Source: Nitrosomonadales bacterium (GTDB lineage: Bacteria; Pseudomonadota; Gammaproteobacteria; Burkholderiales; Gallionellaceae). From it: a DNA stretch of 64,000 bases. Under the pieces are notes generated by a model. That model saw only the letters and a program-made list of their open reading frames with translations, had not been told where the DNA came from and made no database searches. This document shows, piece after piece, positions 16,417-23,918 of this stretch. The DNA is taken from assembly GCA_016195965.1 (NCBI GenBank), contig JACPYR010000004.1, positions 1-64,000 of the forward strand, given 5' to 3'. Every line of letters begins with the position of its first letter. Position 1 is the stretch's first letter. Made by a program: the position numbers and the translations under genes.

Positions 16417-16713
16417 ATGTTGCATATCATCAATAAATCCCCAATGACGAATAGCGCTCTTGACAGTTGTTTGCGCGTCGCCCAATCAGGGGATATTCTG
16501 CTGATCGAAGACGCGGTCTATGCGGTTACTTCCGGCAATGTGTTCGAGAGTAGGATGCGCGAGGCAATGGGGCGTTTCAATATATATGTGTTACAACCTG
16601 ACCTTGAGGCGCGCGGGTTTGCGGATCGCCTCATCGGAGGCGTGTCGTCTGTCGATTACGGTGGTTTTGTCGATCTCACCGCGTCCAATAAAAGTTGCCA
16701 ATCCTGGCTCTAA
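16417..16713 (+). CDS. dsrH: Sulfur relay subunit DsrH
   Basis: The 98-residue protein is of the DsrH/TusB family. It starts MLHIINKSPMTNSALDSC, and C18 corresponds to the conserved cysteine near residue 20 of DsrH. It completes the DsrEFH complex. It lies 14 bases after dsrF with AGGGAG as ribosome binding site and is followed by dsrC after a gap of 27 bases. Confidence 0.95.
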   Translation: MLHIINKSPMTNSALDSCLRVAQSGDILLIEDAVYAVTSGNVFESRMREAMGRFNIYVLQPDLEARGFADRLIGGVSSVDYGGFVDLTASNKSCQSWL

Positions 16714-16740
16714 CCTGCATTTATTAAAAGGAGAATTACC

Positions 16741-17076
16741 ATGGCCAATATCGAAGTTGACGGCAAAACATACGAAACCGATGAAGAGGGTTACCTCGTC
16801 AATCTGGCTGACTGGAACACGGCAGTTGCCAATTACATCGCCAAGACCGAAAACGTCGAGATGACCGAGCAGCACTGGGAAGTGATCAACTTCCTGCGCG
16901 AATATTTTGAAGAATACCAGATCGCGCCGGCCGTCCGTGTGTTGACCAAGGCGATAGGCAAAAAACTGGGCGCGGAGAAGGGCAACAGCGAGTATCTGTA
17001 CGGCCTGTTTCCATATGGCCCAGGCAAGCAGGCTTGCAAGATCGCCGGATTGCCCAAGCCGACCGGTTGCGTATAA
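16741..17076 (+). CDS. dsrC: DsrC sulfur carrier protein
   Basis: The 111-residue protein has the full DsrC C-terminal arm: KQACKIAGLPKPTGCV, with cysteines at 99 and 110 separated by ten residues. These two cysteines carry the persulfide or form the trisulfide on which DsrAB and DsrMKJOP act. This distinguishes it from the cysteine-less paralog at 11713. It has a strong AAAGGAG site. A quasi-palindrome made of heptamers separates it from dsrM, which may allow a separate, abundant dsrC transcript end. Confidence 0.97.
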   Translation: MANIEVDGKTYETDEEGYLVNLADWNTAVANYIAKTENVEMTEQHWEVINFLREYFEEYQIAPAVRVLTKAIGKKLGAEKGNSEYLYGLFPYGPGKQACKIAGLPKPTGCV

Positions 17077-17083
17077 AGAAGCC

Positions 17084-17151
17084 GGATTGAGGATCGAGGA
17101 TCGAGCTTGGCTCGCCTCAATCTTCAATCCTCAATCCTCAATCCTCAATCC
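17084..17151. repeat. Heptamer-built quasi-palindrome between dsrC and dsrM
   Basis: The left arm has three heptamers (GGATTGA, GGATCGA, GGATCGA at 17084-17104) and the right arm five copies of TCAATCC or TCAATCT in tandem (17117-17151), which are the reverse complement of the left unit. In RNA this forms a long, slippable hairpin with several alternative registers. It ends three bases before dsrM, whose start has no clear Shine-Dalgarno site. Confidence 0.8.
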
Positions 17152-17154
17152 TGA

Positions 17155-17883
17155 ATGATGAGCGCATTGTTTGCAATCCTGCTTTACCTTGCCACTCTGG
17201 TGTTCATCGTGGGATTGTTATATCGCATCGGCGGCTATGCGCGCACTCCCGCACCGCTCAAAATTCCCACCACGCCCGCACCAACCACCAGCACCGGTGT
17301 GGTGTTGCGCATTACACGCGAAGTGCTGTTTTTCGAAAGCCTGTTCAAGGCAAATTTATGGACCTGGGGCTTGGGCTGGTTGTTCCATGCCAGTCTGGCG
17401 CTGGTGTTGCTGCGCCACTTGCGCTATTTCACCGAGCCGGTCTGGGGCTGGGTGGCGTTCATCCAGCCGTTTGGCATCTATGCCGGCATCACCATGCTGC
17501 TGGGTGTCGCCGGACTGTGGGCAAGGCGCCTGCTGGTCGAGCGCATACGCTACATCTCCACGCCTTCCGATCACCTGATGCTGGTGTTGTTCATCGTGAT
17601 CGCCGTGTCGGGCCTGACGATGAAATTCGTGTCCCATACCGATGTGGTCGGCGTGAAAAATTTCATGCTCGGCATGATGTATTTCGACATTCAGCCGCTG
17701 CCCGAGCATCCCGGTTTATATGTGCACTTGTTTCTGGTCGCGGTGTTGCTGTTGATCTTCCCGGTCAGCAAACTGTTGCATGCACCCGGCGTGTTTTTCT
17801 CGCCCAGCCGCAACCAGGCGGATAATCCTCGCGAGAAACGCCACACCTCGGGGTGGGGCAAGAAACTGGAATCGGAGAGCTAA
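17155..17883 (+). CDS. dsrM: DsrM, membrane cytochrome b subunit of DsrMKJOP
   Basis: The 242-residue protein has about five transmembrane helices and resembles NarI-type diheme cytochrome b subunits, with membrane histidines (for example in WLFHASLALVLLRHLRYF and LYVHLFLVAV). It exchanges electrons between quinone and DsrK. The start is given as ATG 17155; ATG 17158 is equally possible because no clear ribosome binding site is seen, the upstream sequence being the heptamer repeat. Its stop abuts the dsrK start. Confidence 0.93.
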   Translation: MMSALFAILLYLATLVFIVGLLYRIGGYARTPAPLKIPTTPAPTTSTGVVLRITREVLFFESLFKANLWTWGLGWLFHASLALVLLRHLRYFTEPVWGWVAFIQPFGIYAGITMLLGVAGLWARRLLVERIRYISTPSDHLMLVLFIVIAVSGLTMKFVSHTDVVGVKNFMLGMMYFDIQPLPEHPGLYVHLFLVAVLLLIFPVSKLLHAPGVFFSPSRNQADNPREKRHTSGWGKKLESES

Positions 17884-19413
17884 ATGGCAGACGTCACCGC
17901 TCCGGCCTATCGTGTCATCCCCATCATCCCCGCGCTGAAACCGGGAGCGATGGAGGGGGTCAAGTCGTTCGTGGCGAACGACAAGATACAGGAGGCGATC
18001 GGTTTCCCCGGACAGCTGGTCGACGACTGGCATGACAAGGTAATCGCCAAGATGGGCGAGCTGCTGGGCAAATACCGCTCGCTCAAGGTTTACATGGATG
18101 CATGCGTGCACTGCGGAGCGTGCTCGGATAAATGCCATTACTTCATCGGCACACAAGATCCGAAGAACATGCCGGTGGCGCGCCAGGACCTGATGCGCAG
18201 CGTGTATCGCCGCTATTTCACTTTGCCCGGAAAACTGTTTCCCAAGCTGGTCGGCGCGCGCGACCTGACCCGCGAGGTGTTGGACGAGTGGTACTCCTAT
18301 TTCTACCAGTGTTCGGAATGTCGCCGCTGCTCGGTGTTCTGTCCTTATGGCATAGATACCGCCGAAGTGACGATGGCCGCGCGCGAGATACTGGACTCGG
18401 TGGGCTATGGTCAGAAGTATTCCAACGAGATCATCGGCAAGGTGCACAAGATCGGCAACAACCTCGGCCTGCCCGGCCCGGCGCTGGCGGACACGCTGGA
18501 AGGACTGGAGGAAGATGTCAAGGAGGCAACGGGCATAGACGTGCGGTTCCCGATGGATGTCAAAGGCGCGGAAGTGCTGTTGATCACGCCTTCCGCCGAC
18601 TTCTTTGCCGAGCCGCATATCGACAGCCTGATCGGCTACGCCAAGGTGTTTCATGCCACCGGCACCAGCTGGACACTGTCCTCGATGTCCTCCGAGGCGG
18701 GCAACTTCGGCATGTTCATCGGCAACTACGAACAGTTGCGCAAGATCGCGCTGCGTATCCGCCAGGCCGCGCTGGAACTGGGCGTGAAGCGCATCGTGGT
18801 CGGAGAGTGCGGCCATGCCTGGCGCGTTGCCTACAGTTTCTGGAACACGCTGAACGGTGTGGGCGAGGGGGCAGACCCTAACGACCAGTTCGCGCAGATG
18901 TTGCAGAAGCAGCTCGATCATAGATACAAACAGCCTATGCATATCTGCGAGTTCACCTGGGACATGATAGGACAGGGAGCGCTGTCGTTCGACAAGGGCG
19001 CCAACGACAAACATATCATTACCTTCCACGATTCCTGCAACGTGGCGCGCGGCTCCAGCATGGGCGGTTATCCCGGCGGCCAGTTCGACATCCCGCGCAA
19101 CATCATCAAGGCGGTTGCCAACAACTTTGTCGAAATGTCGCCATCCACCACGCACGAGCGGACTTTCTGTTGCGGCGGCGGCGGCGGGTTGTTGACCGAC
19201 GACCTGCTTGATCTGCGTGTCAAAGGGGCGCTGCCGCGCATGGAGGTGTTGCAGCAAGTCGTGGACGAGCACGGCGTCAATTTCATGGCGTGCATCTGTG
19301 CGATCTGCAAGGCGCAATTCACCAAGGTCATGCCGATCTACGGATTCGACAGGCGCATGGTTGGCGGTGTGCACCAGCTGGTCAGCAATGCAATCATTCT
19401 TGGAGATAAATAA
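17884..19413 (+). CDS. dsrK: DsrK, HdrD-like iron-sulfur subunit of DsrMKJOP
   Basis: The 509-residue protein has two [4Fe-4S] ferredoxin motifs (CVHCGACSDKCHYF and CSECRRCSVFCPYGID) and a C-terminal CCG domain pair, including CCGGGGG and CICAICKAQF, as in heterodisulfide reductase HdrD. This is the proposed site of the reaction with DsrC trisulfide at the cytoplasmic face of the membrane. It starts directly after the dsrM stop. Its own stop is followed by an untypical 139-base gap filled by a quasi-palindrome. Confidence 0.95.
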   Translation: MADVTAPAYRVIPIIPALKPGAMEGVKSFVANDKIQEAIGFPGQLVDDWHDKVIAKMGELLGKYRSLKVYMDACVHCGACSDKCHYFIGTQDPKNMPVARQDLMRSVYRRYFTLPGKLFPKLVGARDLTREVLDEWYSYFYQCSECRRCSVFCPYGIDTAEVTMAAREILDSVGYGQKYSNEIIGKVHKIGNNLGLPGPALADTLEGLEEDVKEATGIDVRFPMDVKGAEVLLITPSADFFAEPHIDSLIGYAKVFHATGTSWTLSSMSSEAGNFGMFIGNYEQLRKIALRIRQAALELGVKRIVVGECGHAWRVAYSFWNTLNGVGEGADPNDQFAQMLQKQLDHRYKQPMHICEFTWDMIGQGALSFDKGANDKHIITFHDSCNVARGSSMGGYPGGQFDIPRNIIKAVANNFVEMSPSTTHERTFCCGGGGGLLTDDLLDLRVKGALPRMEVLQQVVDEHGVNFMACICAICKAQFTKVMPIYGFDRRMVGGVHQLVSNAIILGDK

Positions 19414-19416
19414 ATC

Positions 19417-19551
19417 ATGGCCTACGAAAAAAAACATAGTCCACTAAAGACACGAAAATCACGAACAACTGCGGAAATCCGGTTCTGGATTTTTTCGTGT
19501 GTTTCGTGCTTTTCGTGGACTGAATATCAGGTAACCATCTGGAGGTAGCGC
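19417..19551 (+). CDS. Doubtful 44-codon ORF across the dsrK-dsrL repeat
   Basis: An ATG at 19417, with GGAG 11 bases upstream, opens a frame of 44 codons ending in TAG just before dsrL. Its start, MAYEKKHSPLK, looks protein-like but most of the frame is the translation of the quasi-palindrome at 19438-19521. It may be translated to couple dsrK and dsrL, or be the remnant of a gene start displaced by the repeat. I give it low confidence. Confidence 0.15.
19438..19521. repeat. Quasi-palindrome between dsrK and dsrL (CACGAAA words)
   Basis: AGTCCAC at 19438-19444 pairs with GTGGACT at 19515-19521, and inside each arm short CACGAA/TTCGTG words recur (GACACGAAAATCACGAA on the left, TTCGTGTGTTTCGTGC and TTTTCGTGG on the right). 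This forms a long imperfect hairpin in the mRNA. It belongs to the same structural class as the elements at 21541 and 17084 although the words differ. Confidence 0.8.
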
Positions 19552-19552
19552 A

Positions 19553-21520
19553 ATGTCTACAACAACCGAAGCCCCGCAAAAAATCACGTTCCGCCGCTAC
19601 AAAGACGGCGATAACAAGGTCGGCAGATTGAGCGAGAAGATCATGCAGGCGAGCCATACACACAAGTGCCCGACCTATATACAGTCCACGCCGCCATGCC
19701 AGGGCAGTTGCCCGGCTGGCGAGGACATACGCGGTTATCTGGCGATAGCTCGCGGCACGGAAAAACCACCGGTCGGTGCCGACGGTAAGCCCGCGATGCC
19801 TTGGCAGGAATATGCGTGGCGGCGTTTGACCGAGGCTAATCCTTTCCCGTCGGTGATGGGGCGGGTATGCCCTGCGCCTTGCGAGACAGGCTGCAACCGC
19901 AATGCGCTGGAAGATCACGTCGGCATCAACTCGGTGGAACATTTCCTCGGCGAATATGCGATCGCGAATAATCTTTCCTATAACAAAACCGCGGCGGCTA
20001 CCGGCAAGAAAGTCGCGGTCATCGGCGGTGGTCCGGCCAGTTTGTCCTGTGCCTACCAGCTGGCGTTGAAGGGGCATGAGGTCACGGTGTTCGACGAGCA
20101 CGAGCATCTGGGCGGCATGATGCGCTATGGCATTCCGGGATTCCGCACCCCGCGCAACGTGCTGGATGCGGAAATCAAACGCATCGTCGATCTGGGCGTG
20201 AAGACCCGGATGAATTGCCGGGTAGGCAGGGATGTCACGCTGGAGCAGATACGCAAGGAGTTCGATGCGGTATTTCTGGGCATGGGTGCGCAGGCGGGAC
20301 GTGCCTTGCCTGTCGCGGACAGCGTTGCACCCAATGTGGTGACGGCGACCGCGTTCCTGAAAGCCTTCAATGACGGACGTTTGCAGCATGTGGGCAAGCG
20401 CGTCGTGGTGGTCGGCGGGGGCGATACCTCGATCGACGTCGCGACGGTTGCTCGTCGCCTGGGGCATCTGGAGAGTTCACAGCCTACCGATTTCGAGCAG
20501 GCCATCGCGGGCCAGATGGCGCATGATGTGGCCGAGATTTCGGTCAAGCAGGGCGCCGAGGTGACGCTGACCTCGATTTTCCCGATCGACAAGATGCAGG
20601 CCAACAAACACGAAATCGAGCAGGCGCTCGCCGAAGGCATCGCGATCTACGGCGGGTTGGCGCCGATAGGCATCACTCGCGGTGCGGACGGGCGAGCCAC
20701 CGCGTTGCGCGTTATCGAGTGCGAAGCCAAACTGGCTGGCGGCAAACTCGAAGTCAAGAATATCGAAGGGACAGAGCGGGATATCCCGGCCGATCTGATC
20801 GTGTCCGCGATCGGTCAGGCGGTGGATTTCAGCGGCCTGGAAGAATTCAACAACGGCAAGGGCGCGGTCTCGACCGATCGCAACTATGTGGTTGCCGGCC
20901 AGCAGGGCGTGTTCGCCGGTGGCGACATCATCCGCCCGCACCTGCTGACCACCGCGATCGGCCACGGTTCGATTGCGGCGGATGGCATACACAATTATCT
21001 GCTGGGCAAGGATCTGGAAAAGCGTCCCAAGATCGACGCGCACCAATTCGATCTGATGCGCAAGATGATGGAGAAGGGACTCGAAGTCAAGGAAGTGCAT
21101 GAGCCTCTGCGCGGCACCTGCAGCAGCAATGTCGCGGTGCACAACTTCGACAACCGTTCGGATCGCTATGTGATTCCGCACGACAAACTGTTCCTGGGAC
21201 ACTTTTCCATCGTCGCGCGCAACAGGCGCAATATCGTCACGCTGAGCAAGGAAACCGCGCTGGGCAATTTTGAAGACAGGCTGGGTGTGCTCAGCCAGGA
21301 GAGCGCCGTCGCCGAAGCCAAGCGCTGCATGAGCTGCGGCATGTGCTTCGAGTGCGATAACTGCGTGGTGTACTGCCCGCAGACGGCGGTGTTCCGCGTC
21401 AAGAAAAACCAGGCGACGCTGGGACGTTATGTGGACACCGATTACAACAAGTGCATCGGCTGCCATATCTGCGCGGATGTGTGTCCGACGGGTTACATCC
21501 AGATGGGACTTGGGGAATGA
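19553..21520 (+). CDS. dsrL: DsrL, NAD(P)H:acceptor iron-sulfur flavoprotein
   Basis: The 655-residue protein is GltD/NfnB-like: an N-terminal helical Fe-S region with CPTY...CQGSCPAGED, an FAD-binding motif VAVIGGGPASLSCAYQL, an NAD(P)H-binding motif VVVVGGGDTSIDVATVARR and a C-terminal double ferredoxin domain (CMSCGMCFECDNCVVYCP and CIGCHICADVCP). DsrL takes electrons from DsrAB during sulfur oxidation and reduces NAD+. It is essential in the oxidative pathway and supports this direction here. The start has GGAGG upstream. Confidence 0.96.
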   Translation: MSTTTEAPQKITFRRYKDGDNKVGRLSEKIMQASHTHKCPTYIQSTPPCQGSCPAGEDIRGYLAIARGTEKPPVGADGKPAMPWQEYAWRRLTEANPFPSVMGRVCPAPCETGCNRNALEDHVGINSVEHFLGEYAIANNLSYNKTAAATGKKVAVIGGGPASLSCAYQLALKGHEVTVFDEHEHLGGMMRYGIPGFRTPRNVLDAEIKRIVDLGVKTRMNCRVGRDVTLEQIRKEFDAVFLGMGAQAGRALPVADSVAPNVVTATAFLKAFNDGRLQHVGKRVVVVGGGDTSIDVATVARRLGHLESSQPTDFEQAIAGQMAHDVAEISVKQGAEVTLTSIFPIDKMQANKHEIEQALAEGIAIYGGLAPIGITRGADGRATALRVIECEAKLAGGKLEVKNIEGTERDIPADLIVSAIGQAVDFSGLEEFNNGKGAVSTDRNYVVAGQQGVFAGGDIIRPHLLTTAIGHGSIAADGIHNYLLGKDLEKRPKIDAHQFDLMRKMMEKGLEVKEVHEPLRGTCSSNVAVHNFDNRSDRYVIPHDKLFLGHFSIVARNRRNIVTLSKETALGNFEDRLGVLSQESAVAEAKRCMSCGMCFECDNCVVYCPQTAVFRVKKNQATLGRYVDTDYNKCIGCHICADVCPTGYIQMGLGE

Positions 21521-21540
21521 AGGATAAAATCTTAATTCTG

Positions 21541-21626
21541 GCCACAGAGAACACAGAGGCCACCGAGAGAGCGCGACCTCGTAATCAATGGATTGTTTTC
21601 TCTGTGTCCTCTGTGATCTCTGTGGC
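21541..21626. repeat. Quasi-palindrome between dsrL and dsrJ (CACAGAG words)
   Basis: GCCACAGAGA at 21541-21550 pairs with TCTCTGTGGC at 21617-21626. The arms contain repeated CACAGAG and CTCTGTG words (three on each side). Like the other dsr gaps, this would fold into a long imperfect hairpin inside the operon transcript. Confidence 0.8.
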
Positions 21627-21638
21627 TAAATAAGTGAC

Positions 21639-22004
21639 ATGAAAGTTCTGCTGCTTTCCTTTTTGCTTGCCATTACGCCCGTTTGGGCGGCAGATGTCTT
21701 TGCGCCCAAGCTGGACATCGGCAAGGGCGGGCAGTGCGTGGAAGAGCCGCAGTGGATGCGCAAAAACCACATGAAAGTGCTGATGCATCAGCGCGACGAG
21801 ACGGTGCATCAGGGCATACGCGACAGCAAATACAGCCTGAAGAATTGCATCGAATGCCATGCCAGTACCAAGGACAATAGCGTGATCGGACGTGCCGACA
21901 GTTTCTGCGAAGGTTGCCATCGCTTCGAGGCGGTCAAGATCGATTGCTTCGAATGTCATTCCAGCAAACGCAGGCCGGCATTGGTGCAAGGGGAATCCAA
22001 ATGA
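21639..22004 (+). CDS. dsrJ: DsrJ, periplasmic triheme cytochrome c
   Basis: The 121-residue protein has an N-terminal signal sequence (MKVLLLSFLLAITPVWAA) and exactly three CxxCH heme sites: CIECH, CEGCH and CFECH. This is the hallmark of DsrJ, the periplasmic heme subunit of DsrMKJOP. The N-terminal segment may remain as a membrane anchor. Its stop overlaps the dsrO start (ATGA). Confidence 0.95.
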   Translation: MKVLLLSFLLAITPVWAADVFAPKLDIGKGGQCVEEPQWMRKNHMKVLMHQRDETVHQGIRDSKYSLKNCIECHASTKDNSVIGRADSFCEGCHRFEAVKIDCFECHSSKRRPALVQGESK

Positions 22005-22717
22005 GCGATACGGATGTACGGCGCAGGCAATTTCTGAAGACCTCGGTCGGGGCGGCGGCGGTTGCGATTGCACCGGGGATGCTGCTGTTCGATATGGCGC
22101 ACGGCAAGACTGAAGCAGTCTCCAGCAAGGTGCGCTGGGGCATGCTGATCGACACCGCGAATTGCGCCGATGGCTGCAACGATTGCGTGCAAGCCTGCAA
22201 CAAGGAGAATGGTTTGTCGGGAGGATTGTCTCCTACCGATTCTCAATGGATACGCAAGGTCGAGCTCAATGACATGCGCAGTGGCCGCACTCTGGCGTTG
22301 CCGATGATGTGCCAGCATTGCGCGGAACCGCCCTGCGTGGATGTCTGCCCGACGGCTGCCTCATTCAAGCGCGCCGACGGCATCGTGCTGGTGGACAAGC
22401 ATCTGTGCATCGGCTGCCGCTACTGCATGATGGCCTGCCCGTACAAGGCGCGTTCATTCGTGCACGAACCGCTGCATGACCAGAAGCCCGATGTGCCGCG
22501 CGGCAAGGGCACGGTGGAAAGTTGTACGATGTGCGTGCATCGTGTCGACAAGGGGCAGCAACCCGCCTGTGCCGAAGCCTGCCCGAACAAGTCGATCCTG
22601 TTCGGCAATCTCAACGATCCTGACAGCGAGATTTCCAGAAAAATACGCACCGTCGCATCCACGCAGATCCGCGCCGATCTGGGGCTGAATACCGGTATTC
22701 GTTACCAGGGGATATAA
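22001..22717 (+). CDS. dsrO: DsrO, periplasmic ferredoxin-like subunit (Tat-exported)
   Basis: The 238-residue protein starts MSDTDVRRRQFLKTSVGAAA; the RRRQFLK motif is a twin-arginine signal. Four ferredoxin-type cysteine groups follow, among them CADGCNDCVQAC, CQHCAEPPCVDVCP, CIGCRYCMMACP and CTMCVHRV. It is the iron-sulfur partner of DsrP and DsrJ on the periplasmic side. The start at 22001 overlaps the dsrJ stop by four bases and gives the family's usual length; an upstream ATG in the same frame is internal to dsrJ. Confidence 0.95.
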   Translation: MSDTDVRRRQFLKTSVGAAAVAIAPGMLLFDMAHGKTEAVSSKVRWGMLIDTANCADGCNDCVQACNKENGLSGGLSPTDSQWIRKVELNDMRSGRTLALPMMCQHCAEPPCVDVCPTAASFKRADGIVLVDKHLCIGCRYCMMACPYKARSFVHEPLHDQKPDVPRGKGTVESCTMCVHRVDKGQQPACAEACPNKSILFGNLNDPDSEISRKIRTVASTQIRADLGLNTGIRYQGI

Positions 22718-22720
22718 GTC

Positions 22721-23911
22721 ATGCCAGTCAATTCCTTCAGCAGAAACGAACAGTATTATTTTTATGGACTGGTGGGCATAGGGTCGCTATTGCTGGCGCT
22801 GGGGCTGTTCGCCGTGCATGCGATGGAAGAACACGGCCATATCATCACCGGCATGAACAACCAGATCGTCTGGGGCATTCCGCATGTGTTTGCGATATTT
22901 ATGATCGTTTCCGCCTCCGGCGTCTTGAATGTTGCTTCGATCGGTTCGGTGTTTGGCAAGCCGATGTACAAGGCGAGGGCGCCGCTGGCCAGCCTGTTGT
23001 CCATCGCGCTGCTGGCAGGCGGATTGACGGTATTGATGCTGGACCTGGGCAGGCCGGATCGCATCATCGTTGCCGCGACGAATTTCAATTTTACCTCGGT
23101 ATTTGCCTGGAACGTCGTGCTGTATTCCGGAATGTTTGCCGCTGTGGCGATTTATATCTGGACCATGATGGAACAGCGCATGAATCCCTGGTCCAAACCG
23201 GTTGGATTATTTGTGTTTGCCTGGCGCTTCATCCTGACCACCGGCACCGGTCTGATCTTCGCGTTCCTGACGGCCAGACAGGCTTATGGTTCGGCCCTGC
23301 TGGCGCCGATGTTCATCGTCATTTCCTTCACCTGGGGCTTGGCTGTGTTCCATGTGGTTCAGTCGGCGATTTATGCGTGGAACGGCAAGACGCATACGCC
23401 CGAGATCGTGCGGCGGATGAAAAACCTGCTGGGCATTTTTATCCTGGGTTCCTTGTATCTGGTCGCGACCTATCATCTGACCAATCTGTATTTTGCGCAC
23501 CAGTCCGGCTTCGAGCGTTTTATTTTGAAAGAGGGCGGCATCTATCCTCAACTTCTCTGGTGGGGTTATGGCCTGTTCGGCAATCTCATACCGCTGCTGC
23601 TGATTTTCTATCCCGGCATGGGCAAGTCCCGGTGCGCGCTGTTGGCTTCGCTGCTGGTGATACTCGGCGGTTTTGCCTTGCTCTATGTATTCATCATCGG
23701 CGGCCAGGCTTATCCGCTGAACATCTTCCCAGGCTATGAGGTCAGCAGCAGTTTTGGCGACGGGCAGATCGGTCTGTATAGCCCATCCTTGCCTGAATTT
23801 ATGCTGGGTATGGGTGGCCTGGCCGTTGCTTTTCTGGTTATTCTCGTCGGCATCAGGGCATTGAATTTTGTGCCGCATGACAAGCCCCACGTCGCGGGCG
23901 CCTCTGATTAA
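22721..23911 (+). CDS. dsrP: DsrP, NrfD-like integral membrane subunit
   Basis: The 396-residue protein has about ten transmembrane helices and belongs to the NrfD/PsrC family of quinone-interacting membrane proteins. It starts MPVNSFSRNEQYYFYGLV, three bases after dsrO. With DsrO and DsrJ it forms the second electron-transfer module of DsrMKJOP. Hydrophobic segments are interrupted by acidic and histidine residues typical of the quinone pocket. Confidence 0.95.
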   Translation: MPVNSFSRNEQYYFYGLVGIGSLLLALGLFAVHAMEEHGHIITGMNNQIVWGIPHVFAIFMIVSASGVLNVASIGSVFGKPMYKARAPLASLLSIALLAGGLTVLMLDLGRPDRIIVAATNFNFTSVFAWNVVLYSGMFAAVAIYIWTMMEQRMNPWSKPVGLFVFAWRFILTTGTGLIFAFLTARQAYGSALLAPMFIVISFTWGLAVFHVVQSAIYAWNGKTHTPEIVRRMKNLLGIFILGSLYLVATYHLTNLYFAHQSGFERFILKEGGIYPQLLWWGYGLFGNLIPLLLIFYPGMGKSRCALLASLLVILGGFALLYVFIIGGQAYPLNIFPGYEVSSSFGDGQIGLYSPSLPEFMLGMGGLAVAFLVILVGIRALNFVPHDKPHVAGASD

Positions 23912-23918
23912 ATCCGCC

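Noticed and set aside
17117-17151. Possible CRISPR array next to a Cas6-like gene
   Set aside because: The five heptamers are direct tandem repeats without spacers; they form one hairpin arm and are not CRISPR repeats. No array was found elsewhere in the window.
17716-19437. Minus-strand open frame of 573 codons opposite dsrM-dsrK
   Set aside because: Shadow of dsrK; begins inside the palindromic repeat and lacks any domain pattern.
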